Shown: positions 11,101 through 24,400, numbered from the stretch's first letter. The stretch is DNA of 64,000 bases from Panicum virgatum (GCF_016808335.1 NC_053146.1:38808470-38872469); one strand, 5' to 3'. Program-made: numbers and translations. The notes: generated from the sequence alone by a model not told the origin.

Positions 11101-14100
11101 TAAAATTTTAGAAATGTTATTAAACAAAGTCTTAAAACTAAATCAGATGGGCATGATTTGGTCATCAACATAAGTCCTGAACCCAAATATTTTTTAGGTA
11201 TTAGTTCAAAGCAAAAGCAAAATGATACCTGAGTCAAGAACATTATATATGTGATGTTGTTTGTCCTATCTTATCTGTAAAAGTATATGAATGCTCATAG
11301 ATATTTAGTGTGTGTCCATCTCAACGGTGTAGTGTGAGGTCAGGTCGGCCGTTGGCACAAGATTTGTTTTTTTTATTTTGGCAACTAGGCCCCTTTTCTG
11401 TTTGTGGGGTGTGAGTGTGTCGGTCTGTGTTTTTTGAGTCTCTGTATGACTCCATCTTCTATCAATACAATGCTATGCAGCTCTCCTTCGTGTTCGAGAA
11501 AAAATAAACATACTGTTTCCATATCCATTATCGTTCATAACACATAACAGGATTTTAATATGTTAACCTTCTTTCATGGAAATGTTTTTACTAAAGCTTA
11601 TTAAGATGGATGTTACTGTGTTGCTTGTAAATTATACATGAGAAAACAAGAAATATAAGTATTTACTAAAGCTTACTTGAAGGAAATAAATATCTTTAAG
11701 TTCTTCAATGTATTTCTCAGCAGTAACATCAAGCGGCAATGTTCCATGTTTGGATTCAATCATGTCAAGTGCAATCCATTGCTGAATAAGCTTTTTCTTA
11801 TCAATGACATATCCTTTAGGGAAGATTGAACAATATACAAAGCATAACCTTAGCTCATGGGGCATATTGTAGTATATTATCTTGAATGATGGAAATACTG
11901 GCAAAATTTTGTTTTCGGGGTAGTCTTCCTCTATCTTCCACATGTCATTATCCTTTGCAGCTTTCCATATCTCACGCCTATGTCTTTGAGCATTCACCAC
12001 AGATCCAAGAAAGTTGGCTACCAATGGTATGCCTTTACATCTCCTAACAATTTCTTCTCCATATTCCCTGAAAAGTGGGTCACTATGACCTGTCATTGCC
12101 CTTTGAGATAATATACTTGAACAATCATCTTCTGACAAGACAGACAATTTGTATGGTGGCACAGTGGATATCAGCTCAGCTACTTTACTGCTGTGAGTGG
12201 TCACTATGATCTTGCTTTCTGTCTTTCTACCTGTAAGCAACATCTGCTTGAGCTCATTCACTTCTTCATCTTTGCCCCACAAGCTATCCAACACTATTAA
12301 GCAGCTATACCGATTAAGTATGTCTTGAACAGCATTCTTGATTGATTGCATCTGCATGCTTCCCTCAATCCTTTCTGTAGTTTGCAAAACTATATCTCTC
12401 CCAATTCTTTCAAGGTTGATATTGCCCATGGAAACATGAACCCATATCCTGAATCTAAATGTCTCTGCTCTTGTATCATTGAAAATAAGTTGGGCAAGGC
12501 TTGTCTTCCCAAGACCCACTGGTCCAACTATGGAAATAATGGTAAGCTCTTTCACATTTATCTGCATTAACATGCTCATAATACGTCCCAATTCTTGCTC
12601 CCTCCCAACAATTTGGATATCATTATTTCTGTATGATGTTGTCTGCTTCTCATCAAAATTTACCACTGAGTTAATATGTGAGATGAAATGATATTGGGTA
12701 GGTAAATGTTGTCTTGTCTGTAACAACTCCCTCTTGGATTTCATCTTATAAACCATGCCGACTTTTGAAAGCATCGGATTGGATAAAGAGCAGAGCATCG
12801 ATCCCTGAAAACTCACCATCACATTACTCTGTAAGTTTGCAATCACTGTGCGGGAAGCAAAAGACAATGAAGAAGTCTTGGTGCATTATTTAGAAACAGA
12901 GGCCCAAGGCCCAGGTGTATTAGAATTTAAAAAGGTAGGTCCTTTTATTATTTCTAGAATTAGATTGGTGATAAATGGATCTTGTATACTACTATATTAG
13001 TGTAGTCCGCAGGTTATGAGTCAAATCCCCAGATAGTCACATTGGAAACTCAATACAAACAAGCCACCCAACATTGTTAGGCTATGCAATTGTTGCTAAC
13101 TTGCTATTCTGAAGCCAGGTCATAAATTTAGCAGATGATAGCTTGCCAAGGTTTACAACTTTGTCATTGAATTGGGAAGAGTCTGCAGGCTAAACTACCA
13201 CGCAGGTCGATAAGTGAGGAGAAAAAAAAACAACCAACAAAATTCCTGTAGCCAAATGAGCATCAAACTGCTGTAATTGTAGTCCTCGACTAATGAAAAT
13301 CAACAAAAGTGGGCTAAAATTTTGAGTTGTATGATTATAAATTGCTTTTTATATAATACGAAAGGCCCATGTTATAAAAGCAGATTAACTGGAGCTGTTA
13401 TGAATCTACAACAAATATAACTGAATTCCAGTCCTAGGTACCGTGGGGCATGCGTAGTTACTGGAGTAGCATTTCTTAAATAAAAAAAGACCAAATACTA
13501 CTATATTCCAATCACAATGTTGGAGTAGTATAGCAAATAATACTGTATGTTGAAATTGTAGAAATAGATTGCGTATAATAGATGATATTAGCGTGAGCCT
13601 TAGGGCTGAATATATAGGGGTACATGACTTGGAGGGAAATGAGCCTCTCCTATAGATATGGTAGGAAGTAGGATACAGATACAATTCTAATCTACCTAAT
13701 ATAGAGATATCTCTAATATACTCTAATATCCCCCGCAATCACAGCAGGAGCATCACAGAAGGTGAGACTAGAGAGAAGTCGGTGAGCTGACATCCCCCTG
13801 CAGTCACAATGGTCAGTGCGTCGCAGATACTGTGGTTGGAGTGGAAACCCACCAGGTTGCTCAAGCAAATGGTAGCCCATTGTGCCAATGTCGAGGTAGA
13901 CCGAGCGTGAGGGTGAATAGCTGTAGTCGAATATGCCATGCGTAGGATAGTCGTGGTCGACGTAGTAGTTGAGGATGCCAAAGTTGAGATAGCCGCATAT
14001 GGAGCCACGGGCGCACGAGGGGAAGCCAAAGATGGTGGCGGAAAAGAGAAGGCACCGGAGACGAAGATGGCAACGCGTCGAGGCAATCATAGGGGGGAGT

Positions 14101-15539
14101 TGCCAAAGTCGATGTAGTCAGGCCATCGAGCAAGGCATTCCTGGGTTAGCCAACCCCGGGAACGTGTCGGGGACTATGACCATGCACCGGTGTTGCCAAT
14201 ACTGGACATGTAAGGTAGGGTGCACAACCAGACGTTGTCTTCTGAGGGACCAGCAGAGAAGGCCTCCACGGTGGTTGCAGGTGCAGAAGAACGGCGGGGT
14301 AGAAGATGCTGACGTATCCTGCTGTTGCTAGAGTAGACGAAGTAGTCGGGGAGGCGACAGCGATGCTGGCGATGTGGTTGTGCTAGACGAAGTGAGGAGG
14401 TGAAGCTAGACTGTCTAGTGTAAGGCCGAATGTTCCGGATAACACGACAGCGGTGCTTGAAGGAGACGACGAATAACTCGAACAGTTTGATGAAGACCAT
14501 GCGCGTAGGGCGCATCGACGCAAAATTGACGACGAGATCGTGGACATGGTCGGGGCGGTGAGGATGCAACGGCGAACAAGACCACGGGTGGTGCCGCTTC
14601 TGTCCGAAGAGGCCACGTAGCAGCAGCCTTCCATGCTCGGGGAGTAGACGCGGACGACGAGGACAGACGTCATGGGAGCTGGGTGGATCACGCACGTCGG
14701 CTGATCAGACCGAGTATGCGCAAGGCGAGGCAACGATGGGCGAAGTCGGCGGAGGCGTCCCGATCGGTGGAGGCGATGATGAGCTTGCGAAGATTGTCGT
14801 GCGGACGAAGCGGCCAAGATTGCGTATGATGGATGAGCCTTGAGGCTGAATATATAAGTACATGACTTGGAGAGCAAAGAACCTCTCCTACAAATATGGT
14901 AGGATACAAATACAATCCTAATCTAACTAATATAGAGATATCCTGGTATACTCTAACATAAATCTATCTGCAGGACATTCTCTAAATAATAAATCAAACT
15001 ATAAAACTGCAGGAATGTTGATCCCCCAAGTGTCCCTATCGATGGTTAGGTGTGGTGTATGCATTTAGATCCCAAAATCAAATGCGAATAATAAAAGGTC
15101 TACTTCTGAAAAGGATAACTTTTATCTTCTTTACCCATAGAACTAGTTCATTGCATTTAGTCGGAATTAAAGAAATTGCCAACTTAGGAAGAAAATTAGA
15201 AGGGAAAATCCAAAATCGTGTCACCTTCTGAGCGTAGCTGCTTCCCTCATATTGCTCCTTGGACGAGTAGTATCCATCAACGATGTCTTCGATGTCGTAA
15301 GCCAGGCACTTGATCTGGCCGAGCCAGTGCCGAAGGTTCGCCCTCTCGCTCCCAAAGGAGTTGTTCTCCGCGTTCTTTAGCAGGCCTTCCAGGTACACCA
15401 TGGTGTCCTTGATGCTCTCGAGGTCGTCGCTGAAGCTGCAGCACAGCTTCACCTCGCCCTGCGCCACGCCGATGACCTCGTTGATCTTCCGGGCGACCTG
15501 GTTCACCGCCGCGGCCACGAGCATCTCGGGGCCAACCAT
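8128..15539 (-). CDS. NLR1: CC-NB-ARC-LRR disease-resistance protein, head-to-head partner
   Basis: Five exons read 15539-15225, 12804-11677, 10868-9516, 9428-9263 and 8345-8128 (stop). They total 3180 nt, about 1059 aa, and all junctions are GT-AG and frame-consistent. Exon 1 is an Rx-N/CC domain with the EDVID-type motif YDIEDIVDGY. Exon 2 is the NB-ARC: P-loop GPVGLGKTS, Walker B CLIVLDSLWG (the second Asp is Ser), RNBS-B KIIVTTHSSK, GLPL as KGIPLVANFLG, and RNBS-D CFVYCSIFPKGY. Exon 3 opens with the MHD motif altered to CMDNLAHDLA (10826-10818). It continues with about 11 LRRs of the LPxxIGxLxxLxxLNLxxC type. A Ser/acid-rich tail fills the end of exon 3, exon 4 and exon 5. The protein would act in the cytosol/nucleus as an immune receptor. 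It lacks the second LRR block seen in NLR2. The exon 5 frame is the least certain part, because another frame there is also open. Introns 1 and 2 carry retroelement insertions. Confidence 0.82.
11285..11512 (+). mobile_element. LINE 3' fragment in NLR1 intron 2 (antisense to the gene)
   Basis: The plus strand ends as a typical grass LINE tail: 'tcaatacaatgctatgcagctctcc' in part, then TTCGTGTTCGAGAAAAAATAAA. The upstream sequence is T/G-rich 3'-UTR-like DNA. Only the 3' end is present (5' truncated). A related tail lies in NLR2 intron 2 at 22027-22160. Confidence 0.5.
13570..14958 (-). mobile_element. Small non-autonomous LTR retroelement in NLR1 intron 1
   Basis: Two direct repeats read on the minus strand run from T(G/A)TTAGAGTATA to ATACGCA: 14958-14821 (138 bp) and 13728-13570 (159 bp). 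Both contain a CTATATATTCAGCC TATA-like stretch or its close variant. A polypurine tract (TTGCGGGGGA) abuts the second copy. The flanking 5-bp duplications are TAAAT (14959-14963) and TAGAT (13565-13569), 4 of 5 matching. The ~1.1-kb interior has no gag or pol homology that I can see. It lies in the same transcriptional orientation as NLR1. Confidence 0.65.
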
Positions 15540-15779
15540 GGCTGCACGTGGCCCCGTGGGCGTGGGCCGTGGGTGAGGGGAGTGATAATTGATGAGAGTA
15601 AGAGAAAGTGAGGAGCAAGAGCGCAGTACGGGAAGACAGCTAGGATTGAGCGAGGCGATGGGCTTCTTGACTTTGACTTGTCAAGTCTTTAGTGGGTGTC
15701 ACGCAAAAAAAAAAAAGTCTTTAGTGGGTGGTAAAAAAAATGGTAAAAAAGGTGGCAACTGCCACACGATACTAAAAAA

Positions 15780-16036
15780 GTCTTTAGATCATGTTTATAG
15801 TTTCCAAAAGGCAAAATTTCTAGGATCATGTTATATCGAATTTTTGGACACATGCTTGTAGTTTTAAATGCAGTTAAAAAATAACTAATTACACAGTTTA
15901 ACTATTTCATACAAAATAAATCTTTTAAGTCTAATTAATTTATGATTGGACATTAATTATTAAATAACAACTAAATGTGCTACAATATCAAAACCTAAAT
16001 TTTTTGGCAAACTAAACAACCTTACTATCACACACT
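15780..16036. mobile_element. MITE remnant
   Basis: The right half has the recognisable grass MITE phrase 'gtctaattaatttatgattggacattaatt' in short pieces, 'tgctacaatatcaaaacc', and a GCAAACTAAACAACC end near 16011-16026. The left end (ATCATGTTTATAGTTTCC at about 15788) is an approximate inverted match. It is degenerate, with no clear TSD. Confidence 0.45.
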
Positions 16037-16659
16037 ACAATTCAGTATTAATTTGCTGCTGCACATTACAACCCTTACAATAATATATCCTTCTCAAACA
16101 GCTATCAACACAGACAAGTATACTACCTAAGTACAGTCTAGGTACGGTACTTCCTTCATCCTACAAAAATGCAATTCTAGTGTTTAAAATAATCTCACAA
16201 AAGAGTTTCGGTATTATAAGTTGGACAATAACTACTTGTTGAATTAAGTGGTTAGATTTGATTTACATGTCAAAACTAACTTCTAGCCATCTTTTTAGAA
16301 AGTCTAGTTAGTTGCATGAGTCAACAAACTCACCATATGTCCATGTTTTTCATGCCACCACTAATCTATTTAAAACAACTAGAATTACAATATTTATTTC
16401 ACAGAGAAATTAGCTTGTAAGTTAGTTAAAACTATGAATGAAGGTAATTCATACTTTCTTCGTCTACAAATTGAACACATAGTATTTACGAAAAATCCAA
16501 TTATATACATGTTTAACGTATGGAGGAATTTGTTCATAATTTACTTAAAACTATGAATGAAGGTCCTAGTTCATACTTTCTTCATCTATCGATTTGAGCA
16601 TATTTTATTTGAAAAAAAATCAAATTATGTACATGTTTCCCTCACTAGATTTATATCAA

Positions 16660-16977
16660 GCGAAAGGGTCTGTAGCCTAGTGGTTATATGATCCTCAGTA
16701 GCATCTTAGTTTCCGGGTTCGACTCCCTGTGGGAGAAAATATTCTAGAATTTAATGACGTTGTGCTTTCAGTGAAGGCGACATTTTTGTCGATAGCGAGA
16801 CTGACGTTTCTATCGACAGCAAAACACCTGTGGTGACTTCGTCAATCTTGAGAATTTGCCGTTTCAATCTTCGAAGATGTTCATATAGGTAGGCTTTGCG
16901 TATGTGTGGTGACTTCGTCAATCTTAAGAATATGCGTATGTTGTGAATGTATGAATTGTACTGTGTAATCTAAAAAA
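16660..16977 (+). mobile_element. tRNA-derived SINE with 13-bp target-site duplication
   Basis: The 5' part looks like a tRNA gene with pol III promoter boxes: A box TAGCCTAGTGGT (16674-16685) and B box GGTTCGACTCC (about 16718). The body continues for ~250 bp and ends in CTGTGTAATCTAAAAAAA, as in grass Au-like SINEs. A perfect 13-bp duplication, AGATTTATATCAA, flanks it at 16647-16659 and 16978-16990. It is not a functional tRNA gene. Confidence 0.85.
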
Positions 16978-18054
16978 AGATTTATATCAAAAACAATTTT
17001 GGGGTAGCAATTGATGTTATGGGTAAAGTTTAAAGTGGAATCTTGATTTTGAACATTTTCCCCCATAAATTACGCTTGTGTTGATCCGTGAAGAGAGTAA
17101 ACCACAATACATAATTCTTAGGCTAAAGATTAGTCGAAGAATATGACTTTTGATCCGTGTGAGTCCTATAAAATAAATGGAGGGAGTAAATCCTTGATTC
17201 AAAAATTACAAAATGTTTAATGCTTCCAATCTACCTTCATTTACAAAGATGAGCGGAGGGAGAATCTCCTTAGTTAAAAAAACATTATTTCAAAATACAC
17301 CTATAAGCTATCCAACATTTTGTTTGAAAGTATGCTAGGAGGTCCAGGCTGGGCTTTGGGTAATAGGGTTTGAGTCTTGGCCGTGTGGAGTATTTGAAAG
17401 CGCCTCGTAGAAATTTGTACATAGACCATTCGTTGACTTCTTGTGGACTAGCGGTCACACACAGCTTAGGCTTATCGTTACCTTATCAGCTACGGGTGGA
17501 TGAGATTGATACTTCATGACCTCTTTGAATAAAGAAATGTACCTTACTTTATGGTGTTAGTTATTCAACCAAACACTAAGTAGCTCACTTAAAGTTAAAA
17601 TTTTGCACTAATTAGGGTTGAATCCAACCAACTTAACCAAATTTAAGTTGCTGGTTAAGATGGAAGGATGCATAATTTTGCATTGTTATATATTCTTATA
17701 TCAATTCACAAGCAAAGTGCTGCTTGTCATGGTAAAGTTTTCCTATCAAAATTCAAACTAAATATTTCTCAATAACCCACTAATCGAAATGTCCCTATAT
17801 TTCTTTCATTCATGATTATTGAAGGAGTTGCTTTTACAATTACTCAATAATCTCATCCCAATCTAACTATTATTATATTAGGAGAGTCTCAACTTCCTAT
17901 CTATTTGGGAAGAGTTGGGGTAAATTATTAATTTATCCCAATTATTTTTAGAAAAATAGAAAGTTGAAGAGATTTGGTGGAGCACTATTTTTATGTAAAC
18001 TCTTCCAATATGATAGTTGGATTGAAAAACAGAAATGTGCTGAAGATACTACTC

Positions 18055-18205
18055 TAAGGCTGATCACAGCGGAGGGAGCAAGAGCAAATTTGTTCCCTCC
18101 TCGTTTCCCACGCCCTCTCTGTCTACAGTGCCAAACAGTACATCTACAGTGTCAAACAGTGTATTTGCTCCTTCATTTGTTCCCTCCACTGTGGACGGTC
18201 TAACT
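18055..18205. mobile_element. Small MITE-like segment upstream of NLR2
   Basis: The left end is GGCTGATCACAGCGGAGGGA and the right end, read in reverse, is GACCGTCCACAGTGGAGGGA. That gives ~15 matching positions of inverted terminal sequence around a centre with repeated 'acagt' and 'caaacagt' units. It resembles Tourist/Harbinger-type elements, but the 3-bp duplication is not clear. Confidence 0.4.
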
Positions 18206-18498
18206 ACACTTTTCTGAGATCACATTAAAATACCTTTGCGTATAGGTTGGCTCTGTGTATTCCCTGAAAAGTGGAAAGTATCCCATTCCGGAAGACTAAG
18301 ACCAGACTAAACGTTGTCATTAATTAAAGAAAAAGAAAACTAAACGTGGAAAGGCGTAAACAATCGTCAGTGTCATTAATTAAAGAAAAAGAAAGCGATA
18401 CTTACTTCTCTGGCCTCATCGCTCATGGCTCATTGAGTCGGAGAGCCGCCTACTACTGGTCAATCTTCTTGTCTCTGCGCTCCTCCGCCGAAACCACC

Positions 18499-21400
18499 AT
18501 GCCGCACACCCACGCCGCCGCCGTCGTGGATCGGCTACTACGCCGTCTCGCCGTCGACGCTCGCCGACTAGAGCTGCCCCCCCATATAGACGATGACATG
18601 GCGCATGTGGGCCGAACTCTGTCGAGGTTGCAAGATGTGCTGGTTAGCCTGGAGGTTCGTCCCGAGGCGCAGGAGTGGATAGGGGATATCAAGCAGGTCG
18701 CGTACGATGCGGAGGATCTGCTGGATGAATTTGAAGACCACAGTAGCACCCAAGCTCAGACGAGCGGCTGCTTTGCTGAGGTTTTTAGTTCGATATCCCT
18801 TGCCAATGCATTTGCTTTGATTCACTCTTTCCATTTGGGAGTTTTTTTCCCATTATATAGAGATGAATTTTGTATAAATTCTAGTGCGAATTACCAGGGG
18901 ATGTTTGCTTCATTCCAAATCTTGTCATTAGTAACTCAAGCTAGGTAAGTTTTGACCTTTTGACATTTTAGGTCACATGGCAACTTTATGAATTGAGAGT
19001 GCATATCCGGTAAAATGCGCCGAATATTGCAAATGTGTGCAAAATTGTTGTGGAATTTTTAAAAGTTTCTTTGAAAGTACAACTGATATGGGAGGCCATG
19101 TTCTGTACTACTACCTCCACAAAGCATTAAAAGAAAACTTTGTTGATACGAAATCTGTCTTTATTTTTCTATCGCTTGAGTTAACTCAAGCTTGATCTCA
19201 AAAATGAAAGGGGATACATTGACCACGGTTCAAAAAGGCGGAGTTAGGCGGGCGCCTAGGCGCGACTAGGCTCTAGGCGAGGGGTTCCCGCCTGGCCTAT
19301 GGGGGTAGGCGGACCCCTAGGCAGCGCCAGCTCGTCGGCGCCGGTGAGGGAGGAGGCAGAGGGAGGAGAAGGAGGCGGGGATGAGCGCCGGCGGAGGAGG
19401 AGAAAGCAGGGGACGGGCGGCGGCCGAGGTATGGACGGGCGGCGGCAGCGGCGGAGGAGTAGGAGGAGGAGGTAGGGGCAGGCGCGGAGGAGGAGGAGGA
19501 AGGCCGGCAGCAGAGGCGCGGAGGAGGCAGCGGCGGCGGCGTCGGGAACGAGCGGAGGCAGGGGCGTCGGGAAGACCGGAAGGGGAACGAGAGGAGAGGG
19601 GAGGGGATAAGGTGGGCTGTTGGGCTGCTGGGCCGGATGGGCCGGAGGAGAGGGGAGGGGATAAGGTGGGCTGTTGGGCTGCTGGGTTGTTGGGCTGCTT
19701 TGATTGGCTTATTTTTTAACTCAAGGCTTAATTGTCCTCTGTTTTTCTTTTTTTTAGAGGTATATGATGTATATGACAAGGTATACGCATGTATATGGCA
19801 CCGCCTAGCAAACCGCCTTGAAACGCCTAGGCTCGCTTAGGCTCGCCTAGGCTCTAGGCGGTGGGTCACTGCCTAGAAACCGCCTAGCGCCTTTTTGAAC
19901 ATTGACATTGACACAACATGGCCTCTCCTGTTTCTAATAATTTATCAGGAAATTTTTTGCAAAAATAATTATTGCAAAGTTTTCAAGATCGTTACTCGAT
20001 ATGATTTTCATGCATATACAAGCACAATATTTGGAGTTTCACCAGCTTTACATATATCTACTAATTGGTTTGCACTTTGCAGTCCAAATTCTTGTCAAAC
20101 ACTGTCAATGTCAATTTTTCCCTGAACATGAAGCATAAAACCTTATTAAGCTAAGGATAATTGGCTTTCATAGGATCTGGATCAAGTCTGCTCTATCCAC
20201 ACGAGTGCCTCACTTTATGCTAAGCATATTAACTTAATGACATGACAAATTTATCATCTGAACTTAAATTCAGGCTAATGTATTGTGCATTACTGCAACA
20301 ATTTGGTTCCACTTCAGAAGTTTAGTAATTCTATTTAAAATTTGTTAGTTATTACTAGAAACTAATTATCTTTGTTTTTGTTTGGAATAAATATACAGGC
20401 AGCAGCATGTTGTCATGCATGTCCATTTCTCCTGCATAGTCCTAGCGCAAATAGAATGAAAGCAATTAGAAGAAGATTGGACTTTTCAGCAAAAGATTCC
20501 ATAGTTTTCAGTCTAATGCAGTACTCTTGTCCTAATGATGAGAAATTCGATAATAGAGTATTTGATACAGCTGCAATCGTTGGAAGAGATAATGACAAAG
20601 CAAAGATAAAGGACATGCTCTTGCAAGGTAATGCAGACAAATTCTCAGTCATTGCTATTGTTGGCATGGTGGGGTTGGGGAAAACAACTCTTGCTAGATT
20701 GATTTTCCTTGACCAGGAAGAACGGTGGAATTTCGATTGTCGTATATGGATATGCTTAAATAGGAAACTGGACCTGAAAAAGGTTGCTCGTGATATAATC
20801 TTGGAATGTAATCATAGAGAAGGAAATCTCCTAGATGTTCATACAGATTTTGAGATCCAGGGAAACTTGCAGTTGCTAAAGAATTCTTTGCAACAGGCAC
20901 TTCATGGAAAACGATGTCTACTTGTCTTGGATGACCTTTCTAGCACCAATAAAAGCCAATTGGATGAATTGAAGGAAATGCTGAAGGCTACGAATGAGTG
21001 CATCAAGGTTTTAGTGACCACCTCAAGTAAAATAACTGCAGAGCTAGTGCACACCATTCCACCATACAAGTTGCGTCCTTTGTCTGAAGATGACAGTTGG
21101 ACAATATTTTCTCAGAAGGCTTTTGGGAATTTGGATGGTAATAATGCAAACCTTACAGAAGTTGGGAAGGAAATAATGAAAAGGTGTGAGGGAATACCAT
21201 TATTAACTCATTCTCTTGGTTCAATTGTACAAAATCAAGTCACAAATGTGTGGTTAGCTGCAAGGGATGAAGAAATTTGGAAACTAGAAAGAAGACTTGC
21301 CACTAAAGTAGAATTGTTTTCACCATTATATCGAATATACTATGACTTCTCCTCAACAATTAAATTGTGCATTCTATATTTATCCATATTTCCTAAAGGA

Positions 21401-24400
21401 TCTGCTATAGATAAGGAAAAACTTATTCGTCAGTGGATTGCACTTGAGATTATTGGATCAAAACATGACTCCTTGCCTCCTTACGTGCATGGGGATATGT
21501 GCATTCAAGACCTTTTGTCAACATATTTTCTCCAAGTTGAGAATATGCACTCAGTAAGTCATTACATACTTGTTAGCTTGGTAGTATTACTCTTCATGTT
21601 TGGACTATGCCTTTAGGCCTTTAACCAATAACAAATTAAGTTGCATATTTAATTATTTAACTGCTAATTCCATTCTCTTGTAAATCTTTCACATTACAAA
21701 AATTTATTGAACAACAAATACATAATAATAGTATAATTCCAATAATCTACTTTTGTATTTATAGAATACATGGCCTATGATCCATTGTGAGGAGGTATAG
21801 TACTTTAGTTTCTCATATACATTAAGTTCATTATGAAACATATGTAGAACAACCTGCTATTAAATTTTGTAGGGTTTGTTGAGTTTAGGTAACAAATAAA
21901 TATTTTATTTATACTTTGTGGAAATCACCAGAAATAGGATGAGAAGTATGGAAATAGTATGAGCATGAACAATTAGAAATTTGAAACAAACATCTTAGAA
22001 AATAATGCAACTACAAGGAAGTCATGTGATATGTTGCCGAGCGTCTAATAGCCAAATCAGCACTGTGTGGTGTGTGTGGGTGTGTTCATAAGGGTTCTTA
22101 CCCCATTTTGCTTTGATATAATGATACGAAGTTCTCCTGCCTGTTCGAGAAAAAAAAAGTCACATGACATCTAGTGCTTAAATTTATTAATGTGCTATTT
22201 ATTTTCAGGTTTATGGCATGTATGACGGAATAGTTCCTACATCACTCTATATTCATAACTTCATCCACGAATTTACAAGACATGTTGCTTGCGATGATAT
22301 TATAATTTTGGATGGCAGTGAAATGCAAAAGTACAGTGGAAAAAGGCAAGCCTTCCAGTATGCACTGTTGACATGTTACAGAGGGCAATCAACAATTCCC
22401 CTTTTACTGCTGACCAGGACAAAGGCACTACATCTCAGGAGCTCTGAGGCTATAACGATCCATAGTGAAGCATTTGAATTACTGAAGCACTTGCGTGTTT
22501 TGAATCTTAGTGGATGTTACATTGGAGAATTGCCAGCCTCTATTGGTCATTTAAAGCATCTAAAATATCTTGATGTTTCTGGCGTACAGATTCAAACATT
22601 ACCTTCCTCAATGAGTAGGTTGACAAATCTTGAGGTACTGGATCTATCAAAAACTTTTCTCAAGGAATTACCCTCTTTCATTGGTAATTTCCAAAATCTA
22701 ATATATTTAAACATGCACGGCTGTAATAAACTTCAAAATCTGCCTTCATCCCTTGGTCATCTACAAAGACTGCAGAATCTTCGGTTGTCATGCTGCAACA
22801 TTGCTGCACTACCTGACTCCATGTGCAACCTTCATGATCTTCGAAGTTTGGATATATCTAAATGCACTGAGCTGCTACACTTACCTCCTTTATTTGGTAA
22901 CTTAATGAACTTGGAGGATCTAAGCCTATCTAGTTGTTTCAACCTTAAACAGTTACCATTATCTTTTGGTAACCTTTATTTTCTCAGGTTCCTGAACCTA
23001 TCAAGCTGCTATGAACTTCAGCAGTTACCTGAGTCTTTTACTAACCTCGAGAAACTAGAAGTTCTTATACTCCGAAGATGTTGCAGGCTTCAAAATCTCC
23101 CTCCCTCCTTTGCAACAATTAAGTATCTTAGAATTTTGGATCTGGCTGACTGTGAAGCAGTTCATGTAAGTACTGAGATGTTAACAACAAGTCTGGAATA
23201 TCTGAACCTACAACGGTGTCTAAATCTGCAGACTCAGCCATACCACTTTGAAAACTTCAATAAGTTGAAGTTTCTGAATCTTTCCCAGTGCCTCCCTACC
23301 ACTGAATGCCTGAAATCTGTAAGTTACTTGTTCAACTTAGAATATCTAAACCTATCAGGAAATTTCCTTGACATACCTATTTCTTTCTCAAGGCTTCAGA
23401 AGCTGCACACATTGGACCTCACTGATTGTGCTCCAATAAATCAATCCTCTAATGTACATCAAATATGGCCAGATATAATAGGCAAAATTACAGGGCTCAG
23501 ATTTGTGCTGACAAAAGATCCAGTGTTAGTGGCCTCTACTCCAGAACCTATCAGGTGCTCTGTTGGCTATGATGAACAATCACTCATAAATACTGATGAG
23601 CTTGTTATTACTGACACCACAGGGGATTCCAGAGGCCTCAGTATTGCTAACAGGTTGAACCTGCAGAATCAACTGGAGCTTCGTTTCCTTAAGCTGGAGT
23701 GGGCTCTTACATCTCAGTCAGCTGCAGATGAATTAATTGAATATGTAAATGAAGAGGAAGTGCTGGAAAAATTCCAACCAAATCAGACTTTAGAGCAATT
23801 TGAGCTAGTTAGATATATGGGTTGTGCATTTCCTACATGGATGATGAACAATCTGGTGACTTCACTCCCATACCTTGTCACTCTTCGTTTGTTTCACCTG
23901 CATAACTGCACTGCTCTTCCTCCACTTGGCTGCCTAAGAAATTTGCGCTACTTGCATATTAAAGATATGCCCAATCTCATACACCTAGAAATGGGTCTTT
24001 CTGGGGGGCCAGAATCCTTCAGGAAATTAACTCACCTCAAATTGGAAACACTGAATTTAAAAGAGCTGCCAATACTGTTGTCTGCCAACAAGGAGAATCC
24101 CTGTTTCATGTTTCCCGCTCTTGAAGAATTATCCATTCTATTTTGCTCTAATCTTATCTTCAAACCATCTCTGCCAAAGTGTGTGAAATACGAAATAAAA
24201 GAAAGTAACATGGTTCTGCAATGTGGAGAACCCCTGGGTCCATTGTCATCTCCATCACCGGCAAAATTTGAGATAAGTGGGTGCAGAATACCTTCCGATT
24301 GGTTGCAGTGGTTTAAATCCATGCAGACTATTGTGAAGGTAGTAATGGACGGTGAAGCACTTACATCTTTAAGGCTCCTAGAGATAGAAGGCACTCAAGA

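Larger units (their letters stand above)
15540..18498. promoter_or_regulatory. Shared divergent promoter region between NLR1 and NLR2
   Basis: About 2.96 kb separates the two divergent start codons. Most of it is repeat DNA: a MITE remnant (15780-16036), Stowaway-like 'ggagggagta' ends around 16143 and 17170, a SINE (16660-16977) and a further MITE-like segment (18055-18205). The segments nearest each start (15540-15700 and 18300-18498) are likely proximal promoter/5' UTR. I could not place a TATA box with confidence. Confidence 0.5.

Noticed and set aside
16668..16735. tRNA gene
   Set aside because: Boxes A and B are present but the fold is incomplete. The unit extends ~318 bp to an A-rich tail with a target-site duplication, so it is a SINE.
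19297..19779. Glycine- or proline-rich gene inside NLR2 intron 1
   Set aside because: Lies within a TIR element; compositional frames with a tandem duplication and no domain.
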